NCBI GenBank assembly: GCA_964548585.1 | Contig: CAZJRS010000010.1 | Location: 1-58,853 of the forward strand | DNA from: Methanocella_A sp964548585 | GTDB lineage: Archaea; Halobacteriota; Methanocellia; Methanocellales; Methanocellaceae | Direction of reading: 5' to 3' | DNA: 58,853 nucleotides | Part shown: positions 8,507 through 18,304 of the stretch, piece after piece | How the letters are laid out: the number at the start of each line of letters is the position of its first letter | How positions within the stretch are numbered: position 1 is the stretch's first letter | Notes under the pieces: generated by a model | Told to the model about the DNA's origin: nothing | Seen by the model: the letters and a program-made list of their open reading frames with translations, nothing else | Database searches by the model: none | Position numbers and translations under genes: made by a program

Positions 8507-9799
8507 TCACTTTGGCGACCGATACTGGTGACTGCGCTGCACCGGGATGTTCGGGGCGTTATTCAGGACCACGATGTTTTTACTCCGCAGCATCCGTCTG
8601 GCAGGGGTCTCCACGTACCGGTAGAACGCCACAGATGCCAGAATTGTGCTGCAGATCACCAGCAGCGCCGCCAGGGCGGTCAGCGGCCCGACAGGGGACA
8701 ACATCAAAAGACCGAACACGTACAAAAATATCCAGTGGATCATGTACAGCGAATAGCTTGCGTCACCCAGCAGCACCAGCCGGGGGTGCTCCAGCAATGC
8801 TGACAGCAGGTTCCGGCCGTACGCCAGGCACAGGATCACCGTGCTGAACGGCACTACGTAGAAAAAAGTCTGTAGCGACATGAATAAAAAGCCGGACAGG
8901 CTCTGCTTATAATAGTCCTGGCCATAGGCGGTGGAAACGAATACCTGTAAGACCATGAGCGCGATGATGCACAGCAGGGCGGTGACAAGCAGAGTGTTCC
9001 GGGCGTTTTCCCGGGAGATGATGTCACTGAGTCGATCCGTTTTTTGCCTGTAGTTCTGAAGGAAGTACGTGCCCAGGAGACAGCCCAGGATGAACTCGGA
9101 TATCCTGAACACCGGCACTCTGGCTGTGATATACAGGGTAAAGTCCAGCAGCGTGTTCCCCAGACGGAGATCCGGGTAGTACCATATCGCCAGCAGCGCT
9201 GCCAGGCTGAGGCACAGGGATATCGCCAGCACGGCCGTCGACCACCCGAACAGCTTCCGGTACCCGAATTGCCTTTTTGCCAGGCACACCATGATGAGCG
9301 GGAACCAAAGATAGAAGAAAAACTCGCATCCGATGCTCCAGGAAGGAGCGTTCCACATCTGCTCCACGAACGCGTAGGGCAGGTATATCTGGGCCATAGC
9401 CAGGTTCACCACCCAGGAACCGGCGATGGCCAGCGGATCGTACGTCAGGTACGGGCTCCTGGTGTGTCCGGCGGTAAGCCAGATCAGGAGCAGCGTCACG
9501 GGAGTCATCATCAGCAGCGCAACGGCATGCATGGGGTATATCCTCGCAAACCTGGCCTGGATGAACCTGAAATAATCGTTTATTCTCACTCCGCCGGCGA
9601 ACCACTCCTTGTACGTGTAGGTGAGGATGAAGCCGCTGAGCACGAAGAAGAAGCAGACGCCTATGCCGCCGTTCGAGAGGAACAGGTACACGGCAGGGTT
9701 GATGTTCAGGTAATAACTGAAGTGCAGAAGCACCACCGCCAGCGCGGCAAAGAACCTGGCGCTGGTCAGCGAATCGATGTGGGGCTTATTGTCTGTCAT
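8507..9799 (-). CDS. Acyltransferase 3 family membrane protein
   Basis: 430 residues with about ten membrane segments. The N terminus IDSLTSARFFAALAVVLLHF has the Arg and His that mark acyltransferase 3 (OafA/NodX-type) proteins, which O-acylate sugars of surface polymers. Later family features include FVLSGFILTYTY and RIYPMHAV near residues 55-110. It has no SGNH extension. It sits in a minus-strand series with the methyltransferase at 9830 (30-base gap) and probably decorates the same glycan. The acyl group and target sugar cannot be told from sequence. Confidence 0.9.
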   Translation of the reverse strand: MTDNKPHIDSLTSARFFAALAVVLLHFSYYLNINPAVYLFLSNGGIGVCFFFVLSGFILTYTYKEWFAGGVRINDYFRFIQARFARIYPMHAVALLMMTPVTLLLIWLTAGHTRSPYLTYDPLAIAGSWVVNLAMAQIYLPYAFVEQMWNAPSWSIGCEFFFYLWFPLIMVCLAKRQFGYRKLFGWSTAVLAISLCLSLAALLAIWYYPDLRLGNTLLDFTLYITARVPVFRISEFILGCLLGTYFLQNYRQKTDRLSDIISRENARNTLLVTALLCIIALMVLQVFVSTAYGQDYYKQSLSGFLFMSLQTFFYVVPFSTVILCLAYGRNLLSALLEHPRLVLLGDASYSLYMIHWIFLYVFGLLMLSPVGPLTALAALLVICSTILASVAFYRYVETPARRMLRSKNIVVLNNAPNIPVQRSHQYRSPK

Positions 9800-9829
9800 A
9801 GGGATACGGAGGTTACTGGCCTGGTCGGC

Positions 9830-10567
9830 TCACCGCTTGTGCACTTTGCTGATGGCGAACACCCTGCCGGTATTAGCCATCAGTAGTGTGACCTTGAATT
9901 TCCAGGACTGGTTAATCCTCATCGATTTCGAGAGTATCGTTTCGGTTGTCACGGCACCCTCCCCTGCCAGAAATCCCAGGATCTCTCTCGACGTCAGGAA
10001 TGAGATGATCACGTACTTATCCAGGTCGAGCGCCCGGATCGTCAGCCCCAGCCGGGAGAATACGACGGTGATGTAGAAGAGCAGGTCCGCGAACAGTCTG
10101 TAGTCGTTGTAGATCTCTACGACGATGACGTGGCCTCCTGTTTTCGTGACCCGGATGAGCTCCTGTACAGCCTTTCGTGCGTTCTCCCTGGACTGTCTCC
10201 TCGTGCTTCCGACGATGTGGTGCAACAGGTTTTTGATGATGACGACATCGAAGGTGTCGCTTTTAAAGGGAAGGCGAAGTGCAGTCGACTCGATGAGGCT
10301 GATATTCCCGTTGACCTGGTCCTTATACGCGCCGGCGGCTATCTCACAGTTGCACAGCGTCGCGGTGCTCTCCTCCCTGGCTATGTGGTCGAGGATGTAG
10401 CCGCTGCCGCCCCCGACTTCCAGGACTTTCAAGCCGTTCTTTTTCACCTTCTTGATAAAGTTGAGAATTTCGTGATCTTCCGCGTGAACCAGCCCTTTCC
10501 GGTGCCTGTACTCGCCTGCATCCTGAAAGTGATCGACAACCATCTTACTCGTGTAGCTCTGTGCCAT
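9830..10567 (-). CDS. Class I SAM-dependent methyltransferase
   Basis: 245 residues. Motif I for S-adenosylmethionine binding is VLEVGGGSGYI (about 49-59), followed by LPFKSDTFDVVIIKNLLHH, the usual motif IV of Methyltransf_11/25-type enzymes. The C-terminal half is hydrophobic in places (LFADLLFYITVVFSRLGL), suggesting membrane contact or a lipid-linked substrate. It lies between two acyltransferase-like genes, so methylation of a glycan or lipid intermediate is the likely role. The substrate is unknown. Confidence 0.87.
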   Translation of the reverse strand: MAQSYTSKMVVDHFQDAGEYRHRKGLVHAEDHEILNFIKKVKKNGLKVLEVGGGSGYILDHIAREESTATLCNCEIAAGAYKDQVNGNISLIESTALRLPFKSDTFDVVIIKNLLHHIVGSTRRQSRENARKAVQELIRVTKTGGHVIVVEIYNDYRLFADLLFYITVVFSRLGLTIRALDLDKYVIISFLTSREILGFLAGEGAVTTETILSKSMRINQSWKFKVTLLMANTGRVFAISKVHKR

Positions 10568-10641
10568 TAAACCGACCTGTGCATATCCTATGTACTCTGA
10601 CTACATCCTTGCGATCCGCCACCGCCTGGCTCAGGCAGCTT

Positions 10642-11682
10642 TCACGGGCTGGTGAAACGGCGGCGTACTTTAATTGATATGTTCATCATCGCCGCGGTCA
10701 GGTCTCTCAGCAGCCACTCGAACCCGAGCGCGTAATCGTACCTTCTCCACACTCTCTCCAGGAGAGCCAGGGCCAGGATGATCGCCGGCCCGACGACCAG
10801 GAATTCAACCACCGAGTGGACAGCGACCAGCGATGCAATCAATATAATCGGTAAATGGAGGTAGTACGCAGAGAGGGAAATTTTCCCCACGCCTTCCAGC
10901 GGGCTCAGCACCCGGGTAAACAGATACCTGGTATCGACGTACCTGATCAGCAAAGTCACGACCAGCAGGAACGCGCCTGTGATCATGAGATATCCCGGAA
11001 GCGTTGTGCCTATGATGGCCCTGCCATCACCATACAATAGTATCAGGGAAAGCCAGCCTATTCCGAGCATGATCGCCGAGCCGGTGATCAGCTTATCACT
11101 GGTACGGGTTGACATGGGCTTTTGGTATATGCCCGAGATCACCTGTCCCGCGATAAAGTAGGTGATATATGGCACCAGCGGAAAAGCACCGCTGTGTATG
11201 ATCGCCAGTGCTTCGATTCCAAAGTAGTCTATGGCGAAGCTCAGGGCAAAGATCAGCGGTATCACTGCCACCTGGAGCCTTTTATCGAGGTGCAGCGCGA
11301 AACCAATGATGTACCCGAAGGCGATGACCTGAAAGATACTCCAGTTCAGTAGACCCGTGTTGTGGAAGCTGCCAGGCATAAATCGCGCACCCGCCAGGTA
11401 CATCACCAGCGTCACGGCGAAGAGGAAAAGCGCCCGGTAGACCACTTCCAGTAAAACAACTTTACTGCTCAGCCCCCGCCTGATCCTTGAGGCTACCAGC
11501 ATCTCGAAGCCTACTCCGGAGACCGCCAGAAAAAAAGGGCCTGCGAGCAGGCTCGTGACATCCAGTGCCTGTGTGTAGTTGTAAACGAGATGAGCTTCGA
11601 TCATCAGGAAGATCGCAATCCCTCGCATGATATCTAACGAGGAAAACCTACGGGATCTAAGAGACTGGTTCTCCATATTCAC
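10642..11682 (-). CDS. DUF1624/HGSNAT-type membrane acyltransferase
   Basis: 346 residues with about ten predicted membrane helices. The N terminus RFSSLDIMRGIAIFLMIEAH fits the L-D-x-x-R-G-x-A pattern of the DUF1624 / heparan-alpha-glucosaminide N-acetyltransferase-like family, which carries acyl groups across membranes onto amino sugars. It is distinct from the acyltransferase 3 protein at 8507 in its N-terminal motif. It is the first gene of the minus-strand run, and its start faces the divergent promoter region 11683-12020. Acetylation of a surface amino sugar is an inference from family and context. Confidence 0.8.
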   Translation of the reverse strand: MNMENQSLRSRRFSSLDIMRGIAIFLMIEAHLVYNYTQALDVTSLLAGPFFLAVSGVGFEMLVASRIRRGLSSKVVLLEVVYRALFLFAVTLVMYLAGARFMPGSFHNTGLLNWSIFQVIAFGYIIGFALHLDKRLQVAVIPLIFALSFAIDYFGIEALAIIHSGAFPLVPYITYFIAGQVISGIYQKPMSTRTSDKLITGSAIMLGIGWLSLILLYGDGRAIIGTTLPGYLMITGAFLLVVTLLIRYVDTRYLFTRVLSPLEGVGKISLSAYYLHLPIILIASLVAVHSVVEFLVVGPAIILALALLERVWRRYDYALGFEWLLRDLTAAMMNISIKVRRRFTSP

Positions 11683-12020
11683 TCACGCTGACACCTGGCA
11701 TTTCAAATGACACCGGCCGGGCCTTTGGCCAGAGCCGCGCTGGCGGCAGTGCCCTGTTGCCCTTGCTCGACTTTCGTTAAGCGGGTAAGACACACGCCAC
11801 ACGGAGGTTCTCAACCATTGATTAAATGAGTATGCCGCTGAATTGTCAGGCATTCCTCCCTTTTAAAATGTAAAATGCGGCGTCCTGTGGGATGTCCTAA
11901 AAAATCTGCCCTCTCCCTTCAGTCATTCCAAATATCTGAGAAATGGCTACTCACGATAATTATAAGTACTAATATTATTATTTGTTATTGTATTAAAGTT
12001 TCTACGGGTGACGATGATTG
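11683..12020. promoter_or_regulatory. Divergent intergenic region with AT-rich promoter
   Basis: This 338-base gap separates the minus-strand acyltransferase from the plus-strand methyltransferase. The part next to 12021 (about 11957-11998) is an AT-rich run of TATA-like sequence, followed by GGTGA nine bases before the ATG. No ORF, long repeat or hairpin stands out in the rest. Confidence 0.5.
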
Positions 12021-13037
12021 ATGGAATGCAGAATCTGCAAGAACCAGCAGGGAAATAAACTGTACCGGGTCCGAGACATGCATTTCGGAAACAACGGCGT
12101 TTTCGACTACATCGAATGCACGCAGTGCGGTTGCCTGCAGATATCCGAGGTCCCGGCGAATCTCCAGGACTATTATCCTCAGGACTACTATGCTCACGTC
12201 CGCGTACGGTCGCCGGTGCTGGGCCAATTAAAGAAGTTCGTCACAAAAGAACGGGATTACTACACCTATTATGGTCACAGCGTACTGGGGTACCTGGCGG
12301 ACAGCCTTTTAAAGTCTGCCAGCACGGAAATCATCAGGTGCATCAGAAAAACCGGCGTGAACTCAGGATCGAAAATTCTGGACGTCGGCTGCGGTCAGGG
12401 AAGCCTGCTGCTGCGACTGAACGAGATCGGATTTACCAGCCTGACCGGGGTCGACCCCTTCATCGCCTGCGACACTGACTATGGAAACGGCGTAAAAATA
12501 CATAAAAAGCACATACAGGACATAGCCGGTGAATTCGATCTCGTCATGTTCAACCACTCCTTCGAGCATATCCCCGACCAGGAAAGTACCCTCCGGCACG
12601 TGTCGAAAATATTATCACCTGATGGAATCTGCATGATCCGGATTCCGACCGTTACCTCTCTGCCATGGGGGGTATACCGGGAAAACTGGGTACAGATCGA
12701 CGCCCCTCGCCACATCTATCTGCACTCGATCGAGAGTATCAGGCTGCTGGCATCCCGGTTCAACCTGACGTTGTCGAACTACTTCTACGATTCCCACGCT
12801 TTACAGTTTCTCGGTAGCGAGCAATACTGCCAATCAATTCCCCTGGTCAACGATCGCTCGTTTCTCGTCAACCCTAAGCACAGCATCTTTGGCAAAAAGG
12901 AGATCGAAAGCTTTGAAGCGATGTCACGCCTGCTGAATAAATATAATCTGGGGGATCAGGTGGTATTGTTTTTCACCCGGCCTGACGCACAGGCTCTGGC
13001 TACGGCTCAGCCGGTTGAAGCTGCCTGTAACGCCTGA
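12021..13037 (+). CDS. SAM-dependent methyltransferase with N-terminal zinc ribbon
   Basis: 338 residues. The N terminus has CRICKN (Cys 3, 6) and, about 30 residues later, CTQCGCLQI, forming a likely four-Cys zinc site as in the sugar C-methyltransferase-like and Methyltransf_23 proteins of polysaccharide clusters. Motif I is ILDVGCGQGSLLLRL (about 119-133), then FDLVMFNHSFEHIPD. I use ATG 12021, one codon inside a TTG-initiated frame, because GGTGA lies nine bases upstream. It heads a plus-strand group with the glycosyltransferase at 13179. Methylation of a nucleotide sugar or glycan is likely; the position is unknown. Confidence 0.87.
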   Translation: MECRICKNQQGNKLYRVRDMHFGNNGVFDYIECTQCGCLQISEVPANLQDYYPQDYYAHVRVRSPVLGQLKKFVTKERDYYTYYGHSVLGYLADSLLKSASTEIIRCIRKTGVNSGSKILDVGCGQGSLLLRLNEIGFTSLTGVDPFIACDTDYGNGVKIHKKHIQDIAGEFDLVMFNHSFEHIPDQESTLRHVSKILSPDGICMIRIPTVTSLPWGVYRENWVQIDAPRHIYLHSIESIRLLASRFNLTLSNYFYDSHALQFLGSEQYCQSIPLVNDRSFLVNPKHSIFGKKEIESFEAMSRLLNKYNLGDQVVLFFTRPDAQALATAQPVEAACNA

Positions 13038-13178
13038 AACTCAAATACCGACAATGCAACCGTTCAAAATGATGACTTTCAGGCTGAAATGGGTATTTCA
13101 CCAAGGGAACACTTATATATATTATTTTTATAATTTTAAATAAATATATATTTTTAATTATATGCAGGATGGTTTTAG

Positions 13179-14330
13179 ATGGTAAAAAAGGAGTTGAAGG
13201 TATGCATCGTTTCATTTCCCTGGGCCTCACAGGTCCCATATTCTTTTCTCTCTGATATCGCCGAGATCATGTTTAAACTGACCAGCCACGTCCTGATCAT
13301 CACAGGAAACCCGGATCGGATCAAAACCGGGCGCAGGCCGATCATCCGGGATATCGGTATTGAGATGCATTACGTGACCGATATCCGACCCAAAATCTAC
13401 TCGGTATTTTTATGGGCCCTCAAGTGCTTCCTCGTGCAGCTCAAAGTATCATTCGAACTGATAAAATGCCGGAAAGACACTGACATCGTCATTTTTTACC
13501 TCTCCCATCCCTATTATTTACTGCCACTGGCAACGGCCAAGGTGCTCGGTAAAAAAACAATCGAAATCGTGACTCGCAGCCGATCGCCCGTTAAAAACCT
13601 GTACACCGATATCACCGCAGTACAGGATTTCCTCTGCCGCTTCATGATCGACTACTTCTCCCCGGAGTCACCGGCCATTGCCAGAGAACAGGGAATGACC
13701 AGGTATCCCGAGAAGCTGCTGCCGATCAGTGCCCGTTTTCTGGACACGATCACCTTCACTTGCCGCCGTCCTGTCCCGGACAGAAAAGCTGTCATAGGCT
13801 ACATCGGACGGCTGAAGCGGGAAAAAGGCGTGATGCGCTTTACGGAAGCGATCCCCTGCCTATCGGCGAAAGTTCCCGGCATTCGTTTTTTTATCGCAGG
13901 CGAAGGAGACTTGTTGCCCCAGGTGCTCGCTATGGCCCAGGTGCGCGAGGACATCGACGTCAGAGGCTGGATCCCTCACACGGAACTGTCCACCTATCTC
14001 AACGACATAAAAATCCTGGTCCTGCCCAGCGAAAGTGAAGGGCTGCCCACCATCGTTCTCGAAGCCATGGCCTGCGGGACCATCGTGTTATCCACGTCCG
14101 TAGGCGGAGTTGCCGACCTGATCAAGGACGGCGAGACCGGCTTTATACTGGAAACGAACTCTTCCGAGTGTATCGCCGAAAATATCACGAGAATCCTGAA
14201 CCGGTCCGATCTGGGAACCATCTCGGCCAATGCGAGCAATTTCATCAAAAAATATTATACTTTCGATTCCGCCGTCGAACGGTACGGACGGATCATCAGC
14301 CTGGAGGCATCTCATGAAATACCTGCATAA
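13179..14330 (+). CDS. GT4-family glycosyltransferase
   Basis: 383 residues, GT-B fold. The C-terminal domain has IGYIGRLKREKGVMRF, then the acid-x7-Glu motif in SESEGLPTIVLEAMACG, then TSVGGVADLI. The start is the ATG after GGATGG, with an AT-rich promoter block at about 13100-13160. Its last 17 bases overlap the start of the membrane-protein gene at 14314, which implies coupling. A truncated copy of its first codons recurs at 16361 in front of the paralogous membrane-protein gene, evidence that this pair was once duplicated as a unit. Confidence 0.9.
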   Translation: MVKKELKVCIVSFPWASQVPYSFLSDIAEIMFKLTSHVLIITGNPDRIKTGRRPIIRDIGIEMHYVTDIRPKIYSVFLWALKCFLVQLKVSFELIKCRKDTDIVIFYLSHPYYLLPLATAKVLGKKTIEIVTRSRSPVKNLYTDITAVQDFLCRFMIDYFSPESPAIAREQGMTRYPEKLLPISARFLDTITFTCRRPVPDRKAVIGYIGRLKREKGVMRFTEAIPCLSAKVPGIRFFIAGEGDLLPQVLAMAQVREDIDVRGWIPHTELSTYLNDIKILVLPSESEGLPTIVLEAMACGTIVLSTSVGGVADLIKDGETGFILETNSSECIAENITRILNRSDLGTISANASNFIKKYYTFDSAVERYGRIISLEASHEIPA

Positions 14331-14672
14331 GCTGTGCGTTTTACTATCGTTGGCATTTTTACTGCTGGCCATCGTTGTGATGATGCTTAACCCGACGGCC
14401 TCGGGCTATGAGCTTTCGCTGTATGCGGCTTATCCGGTTTACTTTTTCGTTTTGCTGATTCTGGCTTATGTCATCAGTACACTATCCGTTTTGTACTGTG
14501 TGTTCTACGGTAAAGTGAACAAACTGACTTCGGTCAACGTATTTGTGATCATGGCCATTAATTTCATACTGCTTTTCCAGCCGTACATCCGGGGCTATGC
14601 CCTGTTCCAGCGGGAAGACGCCATGACCCACCTCGGGTACGTCAAAGACATCCTCCTCACCAGCCACACCGG
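14314..14672 (+). repeat. 359-bp direct repeat, copy 1
   Basis: This segment, from the ATG to CACACCGG, appears identical base for base to 16453-16811. Similarity falls sharply after it, which points to recent gene conversion or a recent partial duplication. Confidence 0.85.
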
Positions 14673-16101
14673 ACGCAGTAATTTCTATCCCTTCATCCAC
14701 GTCGAGTCCGCCGGCCTACAGCTTTTATCCGGCCTCGACGTCATGTTCATACGGGAACTTCTCCCCTACATCTGCTATCTGTTATACATATTCTTTATCT
14801 ACCTGCTCGTATCCGCAGTGATCAAAGACAAAAAGTATGGTCTGCTATCCTTGCTATTTGCATCCGTACCTTTCATGAGCGATTGCCTGAACAACTTCAC
14901 CTCTTCAGGTACCCTGTTTTTCCTGATCCCTCTCATCCTGTATATCCTGTACCGGCACATCTCCAGGTTCAGCTTTGCCACCGGCCTGCTGTCCTTGATT
15001 CTAGTGCTGGCTGTCCCGTTCATGCACCCGGAGTTCGCTTTTCTGCTGATCCTGATCGCCCTGGTGCTGGTAGTAACGCTACACTTCCACCGATCCGGGG
15101 AAACGCACGTGAGCGCTCCCGGTGAATCCCTGCTGGCGATCATCAGCTTCATTTCCATTGTATTTCTCTCCTGGATCCTCAATTTCCGGCAGTTCAGCAT
15201 CTACATCATGATCTTTTATGGCATCATCTTAAAATTCTTCACGGGCAGTTCAGCAGTGACGGGGGCGTCACCGGTAACGGCGTATTCCTCGATGCTATCC
15301 AAATCTCAGATCGTGATCGTCGATTTGATCAGGCTCTTTTTCACTTTGTACGGGCCTGTGTTGATCTTCATCCTGCTCGGGCTGTTTTTCTTCCTCATGC
15401 TGTCCTATCATTTTTATAAGACGAAGAAGTACGACATATACATCATCTCTTTTATGTCGCTGTATGCACTCATGTCAATTTTTACCATCGTATTGATCGT
15501 GATGCCCCTCATCATCACCTACAACAGAATGTTAAAATACGTTTTACTTTTATCCGTCATCCTGATCAGCATCGGATTTGTTTACGCCATCAAAAAGCGA
15601 GAAGCCAGGAAAAACGTGTTTTTTTCCGCGATAGTGGTCATCTTAAGCATCTCTATGCTTCTCAGTATGTTTAACCTCTACCCGTCTCCGATCATCTACA
15701 GCTATAACTATCAGGTGACTCACATGGAACTGGCCGGCGCCGGGTGGTTTTTAGACCACGGAAACAAGAACGTCCTGCCCGTTTACGTGTTTTACACCTT
15801 CGGCAGGTTCGCGAACGAGATCCAGGGCTGTGAACAATCCAAGTACAGTAACTATAATTACTCGATCATCTCGATCAATAGTCTGCCACCGGATCACTTT
15901 AACTATCACAACAAGCCGTATCTCGGCGATACATACCCGAATGACCGGTATATTTTCATCAATCAGCTGACTCGGGCGTTTTACCTGGAGCTATGGCCTA
16001 CTATCAATCGTTTTAACGCCGGCGATTTTTACCGGCTGGACCATGATACCAGCGTATCCAGCGTATACACGAACGGCGAGCTGGACATCTACCGTATCTA
16101 A
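14314..16101 (+). CDS. Large multi-pass membrane protein, tandem copy 1
   Basis: 595 residues with about 12-13 hydrophobic segments up to residue 480, then a soluble C-terminal part of about 110 residues rich in Tyr and Asn. The loop after the first helices reads YALFQREDAMTHLGYVKDIL (about 95-114), an acidic loop resembling those of GT-C glycosyltransferases, so a polyprenyl-sugar-dependent transferase is possible. I take ATG 14314 because GGAGG precedes it and because the identical second copy begins at the same codon; the frame is open 28 codons further upstream. Its first 359 bases are identical to those of the gene at 16453, while the rest is only similar. Confidence 0.85.
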   Translation: MKYLHKLCVLLSLAFLLLAIVVMMLNPTASGYELSLYAAYPVYFFVLLILAYVISTLSVLYCVFYGKVNKLTSVNVFVIMAINFILLFQPYIRGYALFQREDAMTHLGYVKDILLTSHTGRSNFYPFIHVESAGLQLLSGLDVMFIRELLPYICYLLYIFFIYLLVSAVIKDKKYGLLSLLFASVPFMSDCLNNFTSSGTLFFLIPLILYILYRHISRFSFATGLLSLILVLAVPFMHPEFAFLLILIALVLVVTLHFHRSGETHVSAPGESLLAIISFISIVFLSWILNFRQFSIYIMIFYGIILKFFTGSSAVTGASPVTAYSSMLSKSQIVIVDLIRLFFTLYGPVLIFILLGLFFFLMLSYHFYKTKKYDIYIISFMSLYALMSIFTIVLIVMPLIITYNRMLKYVLLLSVILISIGFVYAIKKREARKNVFFSAIVVILSISMLLSMFNLYPSPIIYSYNYQVTHMELAGAGWFLDHGNKNVLPVYVFYTFGRFANEIQGCEQSKYSNYNYSIISINSLPPDHFNYHNKPYLGDTYPNDRYIFINQLTRAFYLELWPTINRFNAGDFYRLDHDTSVSSVYTNGELDIYRI

Positions 16102-16360
16102 GGGCCTGACACTGACAGTCCTCGGCTTTTTCAAACCTTGCGCCTCCCGACACCATGATACTGTGTTCAATTGCCTGCTATAGGAACTTGTTTCTTCCAT
16201 GTTGCCCGTCAGAAGTCTACTGCCTGACTGCTGGTAGCATTGCCGTATTATGTGCTGGCTTTAAAGTTAAAACGGATATTATTCCACAGCAAGATTTAAA
16301 TATTACAATTTTTTATTATATTTATAATTATATTTATAAATATATGTACAGGGGCGTCAG

Positions 16361-16456
16361 ATGGTAAAAAAGGGTTTGAAAGTAAACATTACTTCATTTC
16401 CAAAGATGTCCCAGACTCCATCTCATTTTATTTACCTGCCCGGGAGCATACGATGA
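16361..16456 (+). pseudogene. Truncated remnant of the GT4 gene at 13179
   Basis: A 31-codon frame begins MVKKGLKVNITSFP, closely matching MVKKELKVCIVSFP at the start of the gene at 13179. It loses similarity after about 20 residues and stops at TGA overlapping the ATG of the next gene (ATGA). The AT-rich sequence before it also resembles the promoter of the full gene. The simplest reading is a duplicated glycosyltransferase-membrane protein pair in which the first gene was almost wholly deleted, leaving a short leader frame that may still couple translation. Confidence 0.65.
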
Positions 16457-16811
16457 AATACCTGCATAAGCTGTGCGTTTTACTATCGTTGGCATTTTTA
16501 CTGCTGGCCATCGTTGTGATGATGCTTAACCCGACGGCCTCGGGCTATGAGCTTTCGCTGTATGCGGCTTATCCGGTTTACTTTTTCGTTTTGCTGATTC
16601 TGGCTTATGTCATCAGTACACTATCCGTTTTGTACTGTGTGTTCTACGGTAAAGTGAACAAACTGACTTCGGTCAACGTATTTGTGATCATGGCCATTAA
16701 TTTCATACTGCTTTTCCAGCCGTACATCCGGGGCTATGCCCTGTTCCAGCGGGAAGACGCCATGACCCACCTCGGGTACGTCAAAGACATCCTCCTCACC
16801 AGCCACACCGG
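16453..16811 (+). repeat. 359-bp direct repeat, copy 2
   Basis: Identical by eye to 14314-14672; see that entry. The upstream bases differ between the copies (GGAGGCATCTC versus GGGAGCATACG), so the identical tract starts at the ATG. Confidence 0.85.
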
Positions 16812-18267
16812 CAGTAACAATTTCTATCCCTTCATCCACCTTGAGACCGTCAGTTTACAGTTACTATCTAACCTGGATATCATGTTCCTCCGGGAATTCC
16901 TGCCATTCTTATTTTTTTTATTATACGTCTTTTTCATATACCTGATTGTATCCTCAATGATCCGAGACGCCAAATTTGGCTTATTATCCTTGCTGTTCGC
17001 TTCGGTACCGTTCATGAGTGACTGCCTGATCAACTTTACCTCGTCGGGTACCCTGTTTTTCCTGATCCCGTTCATCCTGTACGTACTGTACAAATACCTC
17101 GGTAAGTTCAGCATCGCCATGTGCCTACTATTACTCGTTCTGGTACTGGCGGTTCCATTCATGCACCCGGAATTTTCTTTTGTGCTAATACTGGTGTCTC
17201 TGGTAATCACGACAATCAGGCACCTTTTCAAATCTCAAACAACAACCGCTACCACCATTGGCGGGTCACTACCGGCGATCGCGAGCATCATCTTCATGCT
17301 ATTTCTCACGTGGTTTATCAATTTCCGGCAGTTCAATACCTATGTTTTGCTGATCATCAGTTTCATACTGGTGCGTCTCGGGGGACCATCGGTGGGAGGA
17401 TTATCCTCGGGAGAAGTGATATCGCCAATCGCGACCTATTCCTTGCTAGTGTCAAAATCCCAGATCGCATTTATCGACTCACTGCGGATCATTTTAACCA
17501 TTTATGGGCCTATGATGGTCTATGCGCTGCTGGGGCTGTTGTCCCTGATCGCCTTATCGTATTACTTCTATAAAACGAAGAAATATGACCCACACGTACT
17601 TTCATTTATGTCGTTGTTCGGGGTCCTGTCGGTTTTTACCGCCATACTAATTGTGATGCCAGTGCTAGTCACCTACAACCGGATTCTCAAGTACGTTTTG
17701 ATGTTTGCCGTCATCCTGACCGGAGTCGGATTTTTCTACCTGGCTAACAAACCAAACGCAAAAAAGACCCTGGTCGTCTCATTCATCGCGATCATATTAA
17801 GCCTATTGATGCTCGTCAGCATGTTTAACCTGTATCCGTCCCCGATCCTCTACAGCTATAATTACCAGGTGAGTCACATGGAACTGGCCGGTGCCGGGTG
17901 GTTCTTAAGCCATGGTAATACCAATATTCCGCCGGTTTACCTGTTCTACACTTTCGGCCGGTTTGCGAATGAGATCCAGGGCTGTGAACAATCCCAGCTC
18001 AAAAATTATATGTATTCGACGTCCTCGCTGAACCGGTTGCCACCCGATCATTTTAACTATCACAAAAAGCCATATCTCCGCGATACGTACCACAATGAAC
18101 GGTACCTTTTCCTCAATAAGCTGACACGGCAGTATTACCTTCAGCTATGGCCTAACATCAACCGTTATAACGCCGGCGATTTTTACATGATCGAACGCGA
18201 TGTCAGTCTTTCGAGCATATGCACCAACGGTGAGCTGGACATCTATTATCTAAGCGGACAATATTGA
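16453..18267 (+). CDS. Large multi-pass membrane protein, tandem copy 2
   Basis: 604 residues, paralogue of the protein at 14314, with the same arrangement of about 12-13 membrane helices and a soluble C-terminal part. Residues 1-119 are identical between the two; the remainder shows roughly two-thirds identity by eye, with well-kept blocks such as SPILYSYNYQVSHMELAGAG and FYTFGRFANEIQGCEQS. The shared acidic loop (Glu101, Asp102) lies in the identical part. It is preceded by a leader remnant (16361) rather than a full glycosyltransferase gene. Function is unknown; a glycan transferase or polymerase is possible. Confidence 0.85.
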   Translation: MKYLHKLCVLLSLAFLLLAIVVMMLNPTASGYELSLYAAYPVYFFVLLILAYVISTLSVLYCVFYGKVNKLTSVNVFVIMAINFILLFQPYIRGYALFQREDAMTHLGYVKDILLTSHTGSNNFYPFIHLETVSLQLLSNLDIMFLREFLPFLFFLLYVFFIYLIVSSMIRDAKFGLLSLLFASVPFMSDCLINFTSSGTLFFLIPFILYVLYKYLGKFSIAMCLLLLVLVLAVPFMHPEFSFVLILVSLVITTIRHLFKSQTTTATTIGGSLPAIASIIFMLFLTWFINFRQFNTYVLLIISFILVRLGGPSVGGLSSGEVISPIATYSLLVSKSQIAFIDSLRIILTIYGPMMVYALLGLLSLIALSYYFYKTKKYDPHVLSFMSLFGVLSVFTAILIVMPVLVTYNRILKYVLMFAVILTGVGFFYLANKPNAKKTLVVSFIAIILSLLMLVSMFNLYPSPILYSYNYQVSHMELAGAGWFLSHGNTNIPPVYLFYTFGRFANEIQGCEQSQLKNYMYSTSSLNRLPPDHFNYHKKPYLRDTYHNERYLFLNKLTRQYYLQLWPNINRYNAGDFYMIERDVSLSSICTNGELDIYYLSGQY

Positions 18268-18304
18268 CGTCCTCCGCCCGGCCGCGGACCTTTGTGACCG
18301 TGCA

